A stretch of 64,000 nucleotides of DNA from Kaistella palustris DSM 21579 (GCF_000422265.1 NZ_KE383813.1:173919-237918), one strand, 5' to 3'; counted from the stretch's first letter, positions 43,000 through 52,550 are shown. Notes: generated by a model not told the origin, from the letters alone. A program made the numbers and translations.

Positions 43000-44355
43000 T
43001 CACATGGTCATGCCAATATCAATTCCCTTGATTTTCCGGTAAAGGTCTGTTGCATAATTATCCGTCATACCGGATACAAAATCAACCACGCCCAACACTT
43101 TTTGATAGTCGCTTTCATTTTCATAAAGAAATTGCTGTGGCAGAAGTTTCAACGCCATTTTATCATAAGACTTCCGCGCAGATTTTTCTTTCAAAACCGG
43201 TGGAATAAAATGGTCGAGCAGTTCATTCATTACGTTATAGCCGGCGTTTTCAATTTCAATAACGTTTTTATGGTTGTAAATTTTAGCGATTGAAAATTTT
43301 TCAATTTCCTGAAGTGATGGATTGTCGGCTTTGTAAATATCTAGCAAACCCTTATCTAGATTTCCTGTTAAGATGTCCGAAAACCGTTCACGATAAATGT
43401 CGATTGATTTATTGATCAGCGTGTTGATCACCTTTGCGCGCAGATACGAGATCCGTTCATTGGCATTGGTCAAAACCGGCAGTTTCGCTTCCACCCTATT
43501 GGTACTGATATTTTCTGATTTAATGAGGTCGAAGAATAAATTCTCACAATCGCCGGTAGACACAATTCCCAAGCGGTGCGCATCTTCCATATCAATGATG
43601 TTGTAACAGATATCGTCGGCCGCCTCTACCAACCAGACGAAAGGATGGCGTTTGAAAATGGTCGGCTCCCGGCTTTCGGCCATCATGTTAACTGACTGGG
43701 CGATCTGCAGAAAAGTTTGTTTCTCATTTTGAAAAAAACCGAATTTTTTCCGGTGGATGATGCCTTTCTTTTTAGCAACAGCCTCACACGGATATTTTGC
43801 AATGCTGGCCAAAGTACTGTAGGTCAACTGCGTGCCGCCTTCATCCTTACCGGTTTGCTGATGTGTTAATACGCGTATCGCATTGGCATTTCCCTCAAAA
43901 CTGACGAGATCTGCCCACTCCTTTTCCGAAAACTTATGCTTTAAATCCTTCTCATTTTTCTCGAAATAGCTTGCTATAGCATCTTCACCGGAATGTCCGA
44001 ACGCAGGATTTCCCACATCGTGGCAAAGGCAGGCAGCGGCAATTACATTCTGCAGGTTGTGCTGGTAAAAGTTCTGACTGTTTTCGTCGAGGTCACTTTT
44101 AAAATCTTTATAAATGAATTCGCCGATCACACTTCCCAAACTTCGCCCAACCGAGGAAACTTCAAGCGAATGTGTCAGGCGGTTGTGGACAAAGACACTA
44201 CCTGGCAGCGGAAAGACCTGGGTTTTGTTCTGAAGCCTCCGGAAAGCTGCAGAAAAAATAATACGGTCGAAATCCCGCTGATAATCCGTTCGTGAAGCCG
44301 CTGTCGCAGCATTCTGTCCGGTCCGCTGGTTGGTGAAAATTTTATTTAAATCCAT
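43000..44355 (-). CDS. dgt: Deoxyguanosinetriphosphate triphosphohydrolase-like protein (dNTPase)
   Basis: A 451-residue HD-domain phosphohydrolase that removes triphosphate from dGTP or other dNTPs. Motifs: NRLTHSLEVSSVGR with His62, the HD pair His112-Asp113 (CLCHDVGNPAFGHSGEDA), and the C-terminal aspartate region ADDICYNIIDMEDAHRLG. The N-terminal DRIIFSAAFRRLQNKTQVFP is also typical. Length is normal for the Dgt type 2 proteins. Convergent with the M19-like gene: the two stop codons touch and no terminator separates them. dNTPases control nucleotide pools and in some bacteria limit phages; nothing here links this one to the neighbouring cassette except position. Confidence 0.9.
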   Translation of the reverse strand: MDLNKIFTNQRTGQNAATAASRTDYQRDFDRIIFSAAFRRLQNKTQVFPLPGSVFVHNRLTHSLEVSSVGRSLGSVIGEFIYKDFKSDLDENSQNFYQHNLQNVIAAACLCHDVGNPAFGHSGEDAIASYFEKNEKDLKHKFSEKEWADLVSFEGNANAIRVLTHQQTGKDEGGTQLTYSTLASIAKYPCEAVAKKKGIIHRKKFGFFQNEKQTFLQIAQSVNMMAESREPTIFKRHPFVWLVEAADDICYNIIDMEDAHRLGIVSTGDCENLFFDLIKSENISTNRVEAKLPVLTNANERISYLRAKVINTLINKSIDIYRERFSDILTGNLDKGLLDIYKADNPSLQEIEKFSIAKIYNHKNVIEIENAGYNVMNELLDHFIPPVLKEKSARKSYDKMALKLLPQQFLYENESDYQKVLGVVDFVSGMTDNYATDLYRKIKGIDIGMTM

Positions 44356-44614
44356 TATTTTCTAAATATATCCCGCAAAGTTTTTAAAACATTTTTTGTC
44401 GCTGTCGTGAAAGTATCGCGTCTTTTTGCCAGCGAAGTTTCCTTTTTTAATAAATAGGATATTCGTTTCCGCGGATTTTTTCAAAGTTATAACAACATTA
44501 CAAGCTAACAAAAGGCTCAGCACTATTTCTGATATAGTTTCGCTCAAATGATATTTTTAATGATGCCTTCTTTAAATGGTTTAAATTTTGATTTTTCTGT
44601 TGAAATTTAATACG

Positions 44615-45352
44615 ATGCCTGAAGGTCCTTCCATACTGATTCTTAAAGAGCTTGCCACAAAATTTATCGGTAAAGAAATACTTGCCGCGGAGGGAAACGC
44701 TAAAATTGAAATGGAAAAAATCCCGGGACTTACTTTTCAGGAATATAAAATCTTTGGTAAACAGTCTTACCTAGTTTGCCAGCATTATACAATACGGATC
44801 CATCTGCTGCTCTTCGGCAGTTACTCCATCGACGAACTTACCAAACCTGAGCGCCAACTGCGGCTGCACCTGAAATTTGCAAACGGTGACCTTTACTTCT
44901 ATTCGTGTTCGGTCAAACTTTTGGATGCGGCAGTATTAAAGGAAATTGACTGGAACGCCGATGTTCTCAGCGACGACTGGAAACCTTCGAAAGCGAGAAA
45001 GAAACTCAAAGCGCAACCCGGAATGATGGTTTGCGACGCACTGCTCGACCAAAATATTTTTTCCGGCGTGGGCAACATCATCAAAAATGAAGTACTGTTC
45101 CGTATTGGCGTGCATCCGGAAAGTGTAATCGGCAAACTTCCACCCAAAAAGCTTTCCGCACTAATTTTTGAAGCACGTAATTACAGTTTTGATTTTCTGC
45201 GATGGAAAAAAGAATATGTCTTAAAGAAAAACTGGCTCGTACACACGAAAAAGAACTGCCCAAAATGTGGCCAGCCACTCACTAAAAAACATCTTGGACT
45301 TTCAAACCGCAGAACCTTCTATTGCGAAACCGACCAGAAACTGTATGCATAA
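44615..45352 (+). CDS. Fpg/Nei family DNA glycosylase (endonuclease VIII-like)
   Basis: A 245-residue base-excision repair enzyme. After Met removal the N-terminus is PEGPSILILKELATKF, with nucleophile Pro2 and Glu3 as in Fpg/Nei. The helix-two-turn-helix is LLDQNIFSGVGNIIKNEVLFR (Asn in VGNI). The C-terminal zinc finger begins CPKCGQPLTKKHLG and ends RRTFYCETDQKLYA: the fourth zinc ligand is replaced by Asp (CxxD). The start is at 44615, since the catalytic Pro must be residue 2; the earlier start at 44588 would abolish activity. Single gene. Confidence 0.85.
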   Translation: MPEGPSILILKELATKFIGKEILAAEGNAKIEMEKIPGLTFQEYKIFGKQSYLVCQHYTIRIHLLLFGSYSIDELTKPERQLRLHLKFANGDLYFYSCSVKLLDAAVLKEIDWNADVLSDDWKPSKARKKLKAQPGMMVCDALLDQNIFSGVGNIIKNEVLFRIGVHPESVIGKLPPKKLSALIFEARNYSFDFLRWKKEYVLKKNWLVHTKKNCPKCGQPLTKKHLGLSNRRTFYCETDQKLYA

Positions 45353-45431
45353 ATTGATACATCGGTAGTTCCGGTAGCCATTAATCCCGAAAAAAACCTG
45401 CTGCTATAGTGATTTTTTTGTTGACTTTTTG

Positions 45432-45463
45432 TTTGCTTCTGCAAGGCAGTTCGCTTATAATTG
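45432..45463 (+). promoter_or_regulatory. Probable promoter of the T9SS lectin-like gene
   Basis: TTTG at 45432-45435 and TATAATTG at 45456-45463 (one mismatch to TAnnTTTG), 20-bp spacer. The ATG follows 14 bases later. Confidence 0.4.
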
Positions 45464-45477
45464 CACAAATTATTTTT

Positions 45478-46401
45478 ATGAAAAGTTTATATTTTATGGC
45501 TGCAGCGCTTTTCTGCAGTACAGTGTCGGCGCAGAGCCAAATTTCATTCGAAAGCAGCGAAGGATATGTTTTAGGCGACATCAACGGTCAAAACGGCTGG
45601 ACAGTTACAGAAACCAGCGACGGACCGCTTACCAATCAGACCATAAGCAATGAAGTGGCATCAACAGGAATTTATTCTTTTAAAAATGCATACGTTCCCG
45701 AATATGATGCGCAGTGGTTTCCGATCTTTGGGATTGAAAAATCTTTTACACCCGCTCTGGATTACAAAAACACGACTGTTTCTTACGACTTTTACGCACC
45801 ACAGCAAGGTGGCGCTGATTTTGAATTTGCAGTTTATTCCATAAATGATGCGACTCAGGAATACGATATTCTGTTGTCAGTTGGTTTCGAAAACCGCGGC
45901 CTGATCTACATTTTCAACGAAAAAAATTTCGGAGGATTTACTTATGCTGATGCACAGTGGTCCGCCAATCAGTGGTACAACCTTAAAGTTGAGATCAAGA
46001 AAAATACCATTACATATTATTTAAATGACGCCGTAATTTACAGCGGTGAAAACACCAGCAAAGTAAATGTGAACGGCATCAACTTTCTGCATAACAACTA
46101 TGGTGGCAGTGCGTTCTATGATAATATCAAAGTCAATGGCGAACGTCTGGCAGTAAATACAGTTAGCAAAGCAACGGTTGCTGTTTACCCAAATCCTGTG
46201 AAAAACAACCTGAACTTCAGTTTGCCCAATACGACGAAAACTGCAAATATCGCGGTATACAATCTGGTTGGACAAAAGATTCTGAACAAGGAAACAACGG
46301 AAAATACCATTAATCTTGCTGGCTTGCGAGCTGGTACCTACATTATAACAATAACCGGCAGCAACGGAATTTCCTATTCTTCAAAGTTCATTAAAGAGTA
46401 A
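45478..46401 (+). CDS. Secreted LamG/jelly-roll-like protein with T9SS type A sorting domain
   Basis: A 307-residue protein: signal peptide (MKSLYFMAAALFCSTVSAQ), a beta-jelly-roll domain (~20-225: SSEGYVLGDINGQNGWTVTE, KNTTVSYDFYAP, ANQWYNLKVEIKKNTITYYL) of the concanavalin-like type, and a T9SS type A domain (~233-307) with AVYPNPVKNNLNFSLP and ending TYIITITGSNGISYSSKFI. It is secreted or surface-bound, probably carbohydrate-binding. I start at 45478 because the signal peptide begins there. A terminator follows. Confidence 0.82.
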   Translation: MKSLYFMAAALFCSTVSAQSQISFESSEGYVLGDINGQNGWTVTETSDGPLTNQTISNEVASTGIYSFKNAYVPEYDAQWFPIFGIEKSFTPALDYKNTTVSYDFYAPQQGGADFEFAVYSINDATQEYDILLSVGFENRGLIYIFNEKNFGGFTYADAQWSANQWYNLKVEIKKNTITYYLNDAVIYSGENTSKVNVNGINFLHNNYGGSAFYDNIKVNGERLAVNTVSKATVAVYPNPVKNNLNFSLPNTTKTANIAVYNLVGQKILNKETTENTINLAGLRAGTYIITITGSNGISYSSKFIKE

Positions 46402-46421
46402 ATTCCTGTCAATAACAAGCT

Positions 46422-46456
46422 AAAATCCCCTCCAAGACTAGACTGAAGGGGATTTG
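46422..46456. terminator. Terminator between the lectin-like gene and gcvP
   Basis: AAATCCCCT / AGGGGATTT stem with a ~14-base loop, symmetric, lying between convergent genes. Confidence 0.6.
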
Positions 46457-46474
46457 TTATTTGCAAGATTTTAA

Positions 46475-49336
46475 TTAATCCATGTAACTCTCGATCGGTG
46501 CACACGTGCAGATGAGATTTCGGTCGCCATACGCTTCATCCACGCGGGAAACGGTAGCGAAAAATTTGTGGTCGCGCACCCAATCCAAAGGATAAGCGGC
46601 TTTCTCGCGGCTGTAGGGTTTATCCCACGAATCTGAAATAACCACCTGTTCGGTATGTGGTGCATTTTTCAATACATTATTTTTTTCGTCGGCCTCGCCA
46701 GTTGCGATCTCTTCGATCTCTTTTTTAATGGCGATCAGCGCCTCTGCAAAACGGTCAATCTCCTGTTTACTTTCCGATTCTGTAGGTTCGATCATCAAAG
46801 TACCCGCCACCGGAAAACTTACTGTCGGTGCATGAAAACCATAATCCATTAATCTTTTTGCGACGTCGGCCACTTCTATTCCCAGAGTTTTAAACTGACG
46901 GAAATCTACGATGCATTCGTGCGCAACCCTGCCGGCTGAGTTGGCGTAAAGAATCGGGAAATGTTCTGCCAACACTTCTTTCAGGTAGTTCGCATTGAGG
47001 ATGGCGTGTTCAGTAGCCTTCATTAAACCAGAAGTTCCGAGCATTTTGATGTACGCATAAGAAATATTGAGGACTAAACTCGAGCCGTAGGGCGCGCCCG
47101 AAATTGCGTCAATAGATTCGTTCCCTCCAGTTTTAATGTTGGGATTTGAAGGTAAAAACGGTACCAGATGTTCCGCCACACAGATCGGACCTACGCCGGG
47201 ACCGCCGCCACCATGAGGAATAGCAAAGGTTTTATGGAGATTTAAGTGACATACATCAGCACCTACATTTCCGGGACTTGTAAAGCCGACCTGCGCATTC
47301 ATGTTTGCACCGTCGAGATAAACCTGGCCGCCATTGTCGTGAATAAGTTTTGTAATTTCTTTGATGTTCTCATCAAAGAATCCGTAAGTTGAGGGATAGG
47401 TGATCATTGCTGCAGAAAGATTTGCACTGTGCAACTCTGCTTTGGATTTCAAATCAGCAAAATCGATCTCGCCGCTTTCAAGATTTTTCACCACCACAAC
47501 TTTCATTCCCGCAATTGTTGCAGAAGCAGGATTGGTGCCGTGCGCGGACTGTGGTATCAGAACAATATTACGGTGACTTTCGCCACGTGACTTGTGATAT
47601 TCGCGGATAACCATTAAACCGGCATATTCGCCCTGCGCGCCGGAATTAGGTTGCAGAGAGGTTCCTGCAAAACCGGTAATTTCGGCAAGATCTTTTTCCA
47701 GTTCCTTAATTAATATCTGGTAACCGCCTGCCTGCTCTGTCGGTACGAAAGGATGTACACTTCCCCATTCTGCCCAGGAAAGCGGCAGCATATGAGTGGC
47801 GGCATTCAGCTTCATAGTACACGAACCGAGCGAGATCATAGAATGCGTGAGGGAAAGATCTTTTCGTTCCAAGCGCTTGATATAACGCATCAGCTCAGTT
47901 TCCGTATGGTATTTGTTGAAAACTTCTTCATTTAAAATCGAATCAGTACGTAAAAACTCTTCGGGTATCTGCAGCTCTTCCTTAAAAGTAAGTTTAAAAC
48001 TCTGTTTTTCTTTGAACTGCGCAAAAGCATCAAATAAATCCTGAATTTTTTCCGTTGTAGATGCTTCATTTAATGAAATGCTGACAAAACCTTCGGTAAA
48101 ATAGTTCAGATTGATTTTACGGTCACGCATTAAATACATTAAAGATGTTTTTTCCTCTTCATCGATTCTAAACTTTATCGTGTCAAAAATAGGTTCTTCC
48201 ACAATTTCGTAACCCAGAATTTTTAGACCGTCGCGCAGCGCGTTGGCCTTAAAATGAATTTGATCAGCAATAAAGTTTAAACCTTTCGGTCCGTGATAGA
48301 CCGCATACATACCGGCCATTACGGCAAGCAGCACTTGCGCTGTACAGATGTTGGAGGTCGCCCTTTCGCGCTTGATGTGTTGCTCACGTGTCTGCAAAGC
48401 CATTCGCAGCGCGCGCTTACCGTACGCATCCTGGGAAACACCTATAATTCTGCCGGGAATATCACGCTTGTATTCTTCCTTACACGCAAAAAAAGCCGCG
48501 TGCGGACCGCCGTAACCCATCGGAATCCCAAAACGCTGCGTAGTTCCCACCGCACAGTCTGCACCCATATCTGCCGGCGATTTCAACTTCACTAAAGCCA
48601 ACGGATCACATGCTACAACAACCTGGAGGTTAAGTCCTTTATAAGTGGCGATGTTTTCCGTATAATCGATTATGATCCCATTTTTTCCCGGATACTGAAG
48701 CAGCACACCGAAATAGGACTCGTTGAACTGATGACTGTTGTGATTACCAACAATAATTTCGATACCTAAACCGGAAGCCTTTGTTCGTAATACAGCGACG
48801 GTTTGGGGAAGAACAAGATCTGAAACAAAAAATTTCTGCGCACCCGCCTTTTTCTGGTCTTTGGTCCGGCTTTCAAAAAACATGTGCATCGCTTCGGCAG
48901 CAGCCGTGGATTCATCGAGAAGTGAGGCATTTGCCAGTTTAAAACCTGTAAGGTCGCAGACTACGGTCTGAAAATTTAAAAGAGCCTCGAGCCGTCCCTG
49001 TGCAATTTCTGCCTGATACGGCGTATAAGCTGTGTACCAGGAAGGGTTTTCTAAGATATTCCGTTGAATCGCACTTGGTAAAATCGTATTGTTATAGCCA
49101 AATCCAATATAGTTATCAAACATCAGATTTTTGGATGCCAAATCTTTGGAATGTGCCAACATTTCGTGTTCTGAAAGTGCCGGTGAAATCTCCAGATCTT
49201 TGGTTAACCGAATACTTTCGGGTATTGTCTGAGACATGAGTTCCTCAATGCTGGAGACGCCAACTTTCTTTAACATTGCATCTTTATCCGCTTCATTTAA
49301 CGAGATATGGCGGTTTACAAATTGCGTGGTATTCAT
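46475..49336 (-). CDS. gcvP: Glycine dehydrogenase (decarboxylating), P protein
   Basis: A 953-residue fused P protein (both halves in one chain) that decarboxylates glycine with PLP and passes aminomethyl to the lipoyl H protein. The PLP lysine is at ~701 in LNLHKTFAIPHGGGGPG. The N-terminal half has the matching YGGPHAAFF and RIIGVSQDAYGKRALRMALQTREQHIKRERATSNICT. Other glycine-cleavage genes are not adjacent. I see no glycine riboswitch upstream. A cluster of short regulatory-like words is absent, so control is unknown. Confidence 0.96.
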   Translation of the reverse strand: MNTTQFVNRHISLNEADKDAMLKKVGVSSIEELMSQTIPESIRLTKDLEISPALSEHEMLAHSKDLASKNLMFDNYIGFGYNNTILPSAIQRNILENPSWYTAYTPYQAEIAQGRLEALLNFQTVVCDLTGFKLANASLLDESTAAAEAMHMFFESRTKDQKKAGAQKFFVSDLVLPQTVAVLRTKASGLGIEIIVGNHNSHQFNESYFGVLLQYPGKNGIIIDYTENIATYKGLNLQVVVACDPLALVKLKSPADMGADCAVGTTQRFGIPMGYGGPHAAFFACKEEYKRDIPGRIIGVSQDAYGKRALRMALQTREQHIKRERATSNICTAQVLLAVMAGMYAVYHGPKGLNFIADQIHFKANALRDGLKILGYEIVEEPIFDTIKFRIDEEEKTSLMYLMRDRKINLNYFTEGFVSISLNEASTTEKIQDLFDAFAQFKEKQSFKLTFKEELQIPEEFLRTDSILNEEVFNKYHTETELMRYIKRLERKDLSLTHSMISLGSCTMKLNAATHMLPLSWAEWGSVHPFVPTEQAGGYQILIKELEKDLAEITGFAGTSLQPNSGAQGEYAGLMVIREYHKSRGESHRNIVLIPQSAHGTNPASATIAGMKVVVVKNLESGEIDFADLKSKAELHSANLSAAMITYPSTYGFFDENIKEITKLIHDNGGQVYLDGANMNAQVGFTSPGNVGADVCHLNLHKTFAIPHGGGGPGVGPICVAEHLVPFLPSNPNIKTGGNESIDAISGAPYGSSLVLNISYAYIKMLGTSGLMKATEHAILNANYLKEVLAEHFPILYANSAGRVAHECIVDFRQFKTLGIEVADVAKRLMDYGFHAPTVSFPVAGTLMIEPTESESKQEIDRFAEALIAIKKEIEEIATGEADEKNNVLKNAPHTEQVVISDSWDKPYSREKAAYPLDWVRDHKFFATVSRVDEAYGDRNLICTCAPIESYMD

Positions 49337-49460
49337 AAAATTTTGAATGGGGTTTTTGTTGAAATAAAGGTTCGTAAAAGTACTACTTTTAAGTCAGAAG
49401 ACCAATGACGGAAATCAGCAAAATGTGAACACCGAATTCAGAATGAGCAAATCCCGGTGA

Positions 49461-50111
49461 TTAGGAGCTGAACACTTTAAGTAAAATCAGTAGCGCTATC
49501 GTGAGAAAAAGCAGAGCCAGCACGATAAGTACCGCCTTTGGGCGCCCTGCCGGATTCGCAGCTGTGGGCTGCTGCGGTTTAAACAATTCTTCTACCTCGT
49601 CTCTGAACTGTTCTTTGTCGCTCCCGAAAATCTCGGTGATGGTAATGCCGCGGACAATGGTCTTATTCAGCAGTGAATTTGTGGCATGCAGTAGAAGCTG
49701 AAACTTCCCGTCTTTGAACTCCGTGATGCGGAAAGTCCGCTCGCCATAACCTTTTTCCAGGCCAAATGGCATCACCTTTACAATATCGGCGTTGTGCGTT
49801 TGCCAGTTGATGATCACTTCCTCACCTTTCTGGGCCCGGACTTTGTTTGCCGTAAAGTTCTTGATGGAGGGCGGCAGTGTGGGGCGGTAACTTCGCTGCT
49901 GATGGCCTAAATTATCGTCGTAAATCCGCCTTTTCTCCGGGTCGCCCAGCATATCGTAAGCTTCCTGAATTTCCATAAAACGGTCTGCAAAAAACTGATC
50001 ATTTTCGTTCTTGTCCGGATGGTATTTCAGGGAAAGTTTACGGTAGGCTTTTTTAATGTCCTCGAGGGGCGCATTTTCTTTGATGCCCAAAAAATAGTAG
50101 TAATTCTTCAT
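49461..50111 (-). CDS. Membrane-anchored DnaJ-domain protein
   Basis: A 216-residue protein. N-terminal J domain (~1-70) with the HPD tripeptide at 31-33 (LKYHPDKNENDQ). A middle beta-rich domain (~85-160, NFTANKVRAQKGEEVIINWQ, THNADIVKVMPFG) is followed by a C-terminal membrane segment (~192-212, AVLIVLALLFLTIALLILL). It lacks the Gly/Phe and zinc-finger regions of DnaJ, so it is a type III J protein, recruiting DnaK at the inner membrane. The soluble part faces the cytoplasm if the topology is C-tail anchored (inference). Confidence 0.8.
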   Translation of the reverse strand: MKNYYYFLGIKENAPLEDIKKAYRKLSLKYHPDKNENDQFFADRFMEIQEAYDMLGDPEKRRIYDDNLGHQQRSYRPTLPPSIKNFTANKVRAQKGEEVIINWQTHNADIVKVMPFGLEKGYGERTFRITEFKDGKFQLLLHATNSLLNKTIVRGITITEIFGSDKEQFRDEVEELFKPQQPTAANPAGRPKAVLIVLALLFLTIALLILLKVFSS

Positions 50112-50162
50112 TCCGTATTCAGATCACAAAAATACGGATTTTAAATTTTTATGAACCTAAAT

Positions 50163-50193
50163 AAAAAAAATGCTGAGGATAATTTCAGCATTT
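50163..50193 (-). terminator. Terminator after the 50247-50693 gene
   Basis: AAATGCTGA (50168-50176) / TCAGCATTT (50185-50193) with an eight-base loop, followed by a U tract on the minus strand. Confidence 0.7.
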
Positions 50194-50246
50194 GATCAGA
50201 GGATGATTTTTGCAAATTTATTTTCGCAGGAAATTGATGTCATAAT

Positions 50247-50693
50247 TTAAAGCGCTTTTTCAGCAGTGTCTTTAATCCACTCAAAACCCCTGTTAAAGCC
50301 TGTATTCATGGTATCTTCATATTCCGGCAAAGTGTGTGTTACAGCGCGGAGTTCCGTGGTATTTTCGTTAATGGCGCGCAGGAAATATTTCTCTTCCAAA
50401 CCACTCCATTCTTCTACCGCTTCACCTTTAATATCGGCGAAACCGTTTTTCACCCGACCGAGATGACTGAACACGACTTCTGTAGGTTCGTGAAGGCTCG
50501 TAATGGTTGAGGCCATGCCGTTTCCGTTCTCATCCAGAAACAGGGTTTCACCGTTCACCTTCCAGTCGGTTTTCATTACTGTTCCCATTCCGAAAAACTT
50601 TGTCCATTCTCTGTACGTTTCCGGATTCCACAGCAGATCCCAAACTTTTTCTATCGGCGCTTGTATTACTTTCTCGTAATTTAGGGTTCTCAT
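50247..50693 (-). CDS. SRPBCC (START-like) family protein
   Basis: A 148-residue single-domain helix-grip protein. The pattern NYEKVIQAPIEKVWDLLWNPETYREW at the N-terminus and GFNRGFEWIKDTAEKAL at the C-terminus are typical of SRPBCC / Polyketide_cyc2 proteins, which bind hydrophobic ligands. It is followed on the same strand by nothing until its terminator, and preceded by a second SRPBCC gene (50786-51199). No ligand is known. Confidence 0.75.
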   Translation of the reverse strand: MRTLNYEKVIQAPIEKVWDLLWNPETYREWTKFFGMGTVMKTDWKVNGETLFLDENGNGMASTITSLHEPTEVVFSHLGRVKNGFADIKGEAVEEWSGLEEKYFLRAINENTTELRAVTHTLPEYEDTMNTGFNRGFEWIKDTAEKAL

Positions 50694-50785
50694 AAACTGT
50701 TATTTAAAAAAGGTTTTGGTAAGGATTTATTCATTTTTAAAAATTGATCCATCAGGTGTTGCACAGGATCGTGTCATGATTTTTC

Positions 50786-51199
50786 TTAATGATTTTCAAC
50801 ATACTTGTGAAAGTTATTCAGGATCCCGTACCAGCCATCGCGCTGCATCTCCCGGGAATTCTTGCTTTCCGCATCGAAAACTTCAATGACCTGAGTCGTG
50901 TTTGCATCGATTTCATTAAAAGTAATTTCCACATTTCTGCCGTCGGAGAGGTGGTATTTAATCTTTTTCAGCGGAATAATCTCATCGTATACACCAATAA
51001 AATCAAATCCGAAACTGCCGTCTTTCGCCTCCATTCTCGTATGCAGGGTGCCGCCTACGCGAAAATCGTTTTCCGCTTTTGTGCAGTGCCATTTTTCCTG
51101 GGCAAAGTTCCATTTTACAATATGCTTCGGATCATTCATAAGATCCCAAACCATCTGAACAGGTTTCAGAATAGTGATGTCAATTTTAATTGGCTCCAT
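50786..51199 (-). CDS. SRPBCC / AHSA1-like protein
   Basis: A 137-residue helix-grip protein: MEPIKIDITILKPVQMVWDL at the start, DPKHIVKWNFAQEKWHC, and C-terminal GWYGILNNFHKYVENH. It is close to the AHSA1 / activator-of-Hsp90-like group (Pfam AHSA1). I start at 51199 (MEPIK...), with an in-frame ATG at 51208 as an alternative; the longer frame from 51292 has no domain match. A second SRPBCC gene follows, and a DUF763 gene precedes it. Function unknown. Confidence 0.75.
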   Translation of the reverse strand: MEPIKIDITILKPVQMVWDLMNDPKHIVKWNFAQEKWHCTKAENDFRVGGTLHTRMEAKDGSFGFDFIGVYDEIIPLKKIKYHLSDGRNVEITFNEIDANTTQVIEVFDAESKNSREMQRDGWYGILNNFHKYVENH

Positions 51200-51297
51200 A
51201 ATTTTCATTTTTACTAAGGTAATAAAATTTAGTCTTAAAAAAAATTCTTTGTATTTATGAAATCCTGTATAACTATTAATTTCATTAAGCAACGACG

Positions 51298-52509
51298 TTA
51301 AAACAACGACAGCTGGATTGGCTGCGAACCTGTTGGTTTGCTGGCATCACCAAAAACAGTTTTACCGCCATATTTCCAGGAGTTTTTACGCTCTTCGTCA
51401 ATTACATCATTCAGGCCAAAGTCCGGTTCAAAGTTTTCTTCGGCGCGGGAAATTACTGTATGTAATTTAGCCAATGTTTTCTGCTGATCGGAGTGTCCCA
51501 GTTTTGATTTTTCAATTCCTTTCTGCAGGATTTCGAGCGTCTCATCATAAATTTTCAGAGGTACCGGAAAAGGATGACCGTCTTTCCCACCATGCGCGAA
51601 TGCAAAGCGCGCAGGATCTTTAAACCGCGATGGTGCGCCGTGAATTACCTCGCTCACCAAAGCCAAACTTTGCAGCGTCCGCGGCCCTACGCCCTTTAAA
51701 AGTAGAAGTTCTTCGAAGTTTTCGGGCTGGGTTTCGCGGGTCATGTACAGCAGAGCGCCGAGGCGTTTCAGATCCACATCCGATGCGCGAATATCGTGAT
51801 GCGCCGGCAAAATTAACCGGGCAAAATCCTGCATGATTTTCTCGGAATTTGTGTGCGAAACCTCCAAAATTCTTTTTCTGTTTTCGCCAGCCGCCTGTGC
51901 GGTGAGATTTAAAATCTGCCCCTGATTAATTCCTGAGATTCCTGAGTGTGGCTCTTCTACAAATGATGTCAGGTCTTCGGAATGCCAGTGGTAGCGGCGC
52001 GCCGTTTTATCTTTAACATTCATTCCCTGCTGAATCACAGCCCATTTTCCTTCATCACTTAGAATAAAATTGTGCGTGTACAACTGATAGCCATCCTGAA
52101 TGGCAGTGTTGTCTACTTTCGCTGAAAGTTTACTGGCGCGCACGAGTTCATCGCCTTTCAATCCGGTTGATTCAGATATTTTCATTAATTCTGTCGGCGT
52201 TTCCCGGGAGAATTTTCCTTTGCCACCAGCAATATAAATTCCGAGTGACCTTGAATTGGGATTAATGGATTTTTTCAAAGAACCCATGACGGAGGTCGTA
52301 ACACCCGACGAATGCCAGTCCATACCCATCACCGCGCCAAAGCACTGAAACCATAATGGATCGCTCAACCTGCGGATGACCTCGTCTTTACCGTAATCGC
52401 TCAGTAAAACTTCAACCACAGAAAGTCCAAGTTTAGCCATGCGCTCATACAGCCACTGCGGAACATAGCCATAATGAAGCGGTAAATCTGCGGAACCCGA
52501 ACGTTTCAT
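51298..52509 (-). CDS. DUF763 domain protein
   Basis: A 403-residue protein, normal for DUF763. Motifs that define the family: MKRSGSADLPLHYGYVPQWL, GMDWHSSGVTTSVMGSLKKS, RYHWHSEDLTSF and LLLKGVGPRTLQSLALVSEV. The last is helix-hairpin-helix-like and suggests DNA binding (inference). DUF763 is found mostly in archaea and scattered bacteria and has no known function. Two SRPBCC genes lie downstream; the gap to the next is short. Possible horizontal origin, not tested. Confidence 0.85.
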   Translation of the reverse strand: MKRSGSADLPLHYGYVPQWLYERMAKLGLSVVEVLLSDYGKDEVIRRLSDPLWFQCFGAVMGMDWHSSGVTTSVMGSLKKSINPNSRSLGIYIAGGKGKFSRETPTELMKISESTGLKGDELVRASKLSAKVDNTAIQDGYQLYTHNFILSDEGKWAVIQQGMNVKDKTARRYHWHSEDLTSFVEEPHSGISGINQGQILNLTAQAAGENRKRILEVSHTNSEKIMQDFARLILPAHHDIRASDVDLKRLGALLYMTRETQPENFEELLLLKGVGPRTLQSLALVSEVIHGAPSRFKDPARFAFAHGGKDGHPFPVPLKIYDETLEILQKGIEKSKLGHSDQQKTLAKLHTVISRAEENFEPDFGLNDVIDEERKNSWKYGGKTVFGDASKPTGSQPIQLSLF

Positions 52510-52550
52510 TTATTTATTAAAGGGGGTTTCTATCGTGACTGAGGTGAATT

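Noticed and set aside
43000-44355. dgt as third member of the protease cassette
   Set aside because: It is on the opposite strand and a normal housekeeping dNTPase; proximity alone does not support membership.
46475-49336. Minus-strand frame within gcvP read as a second short gene (46471-46665)
   Set aside because: Frame shadow inside a clear gcvP; no separate signal.
49337-49460. Glycine riboswitch upstream of gcvP
   Set aside because: I looked for the paired G-rich aptamer stems and found none; the 124 bases are A/T-rich with no good stem.
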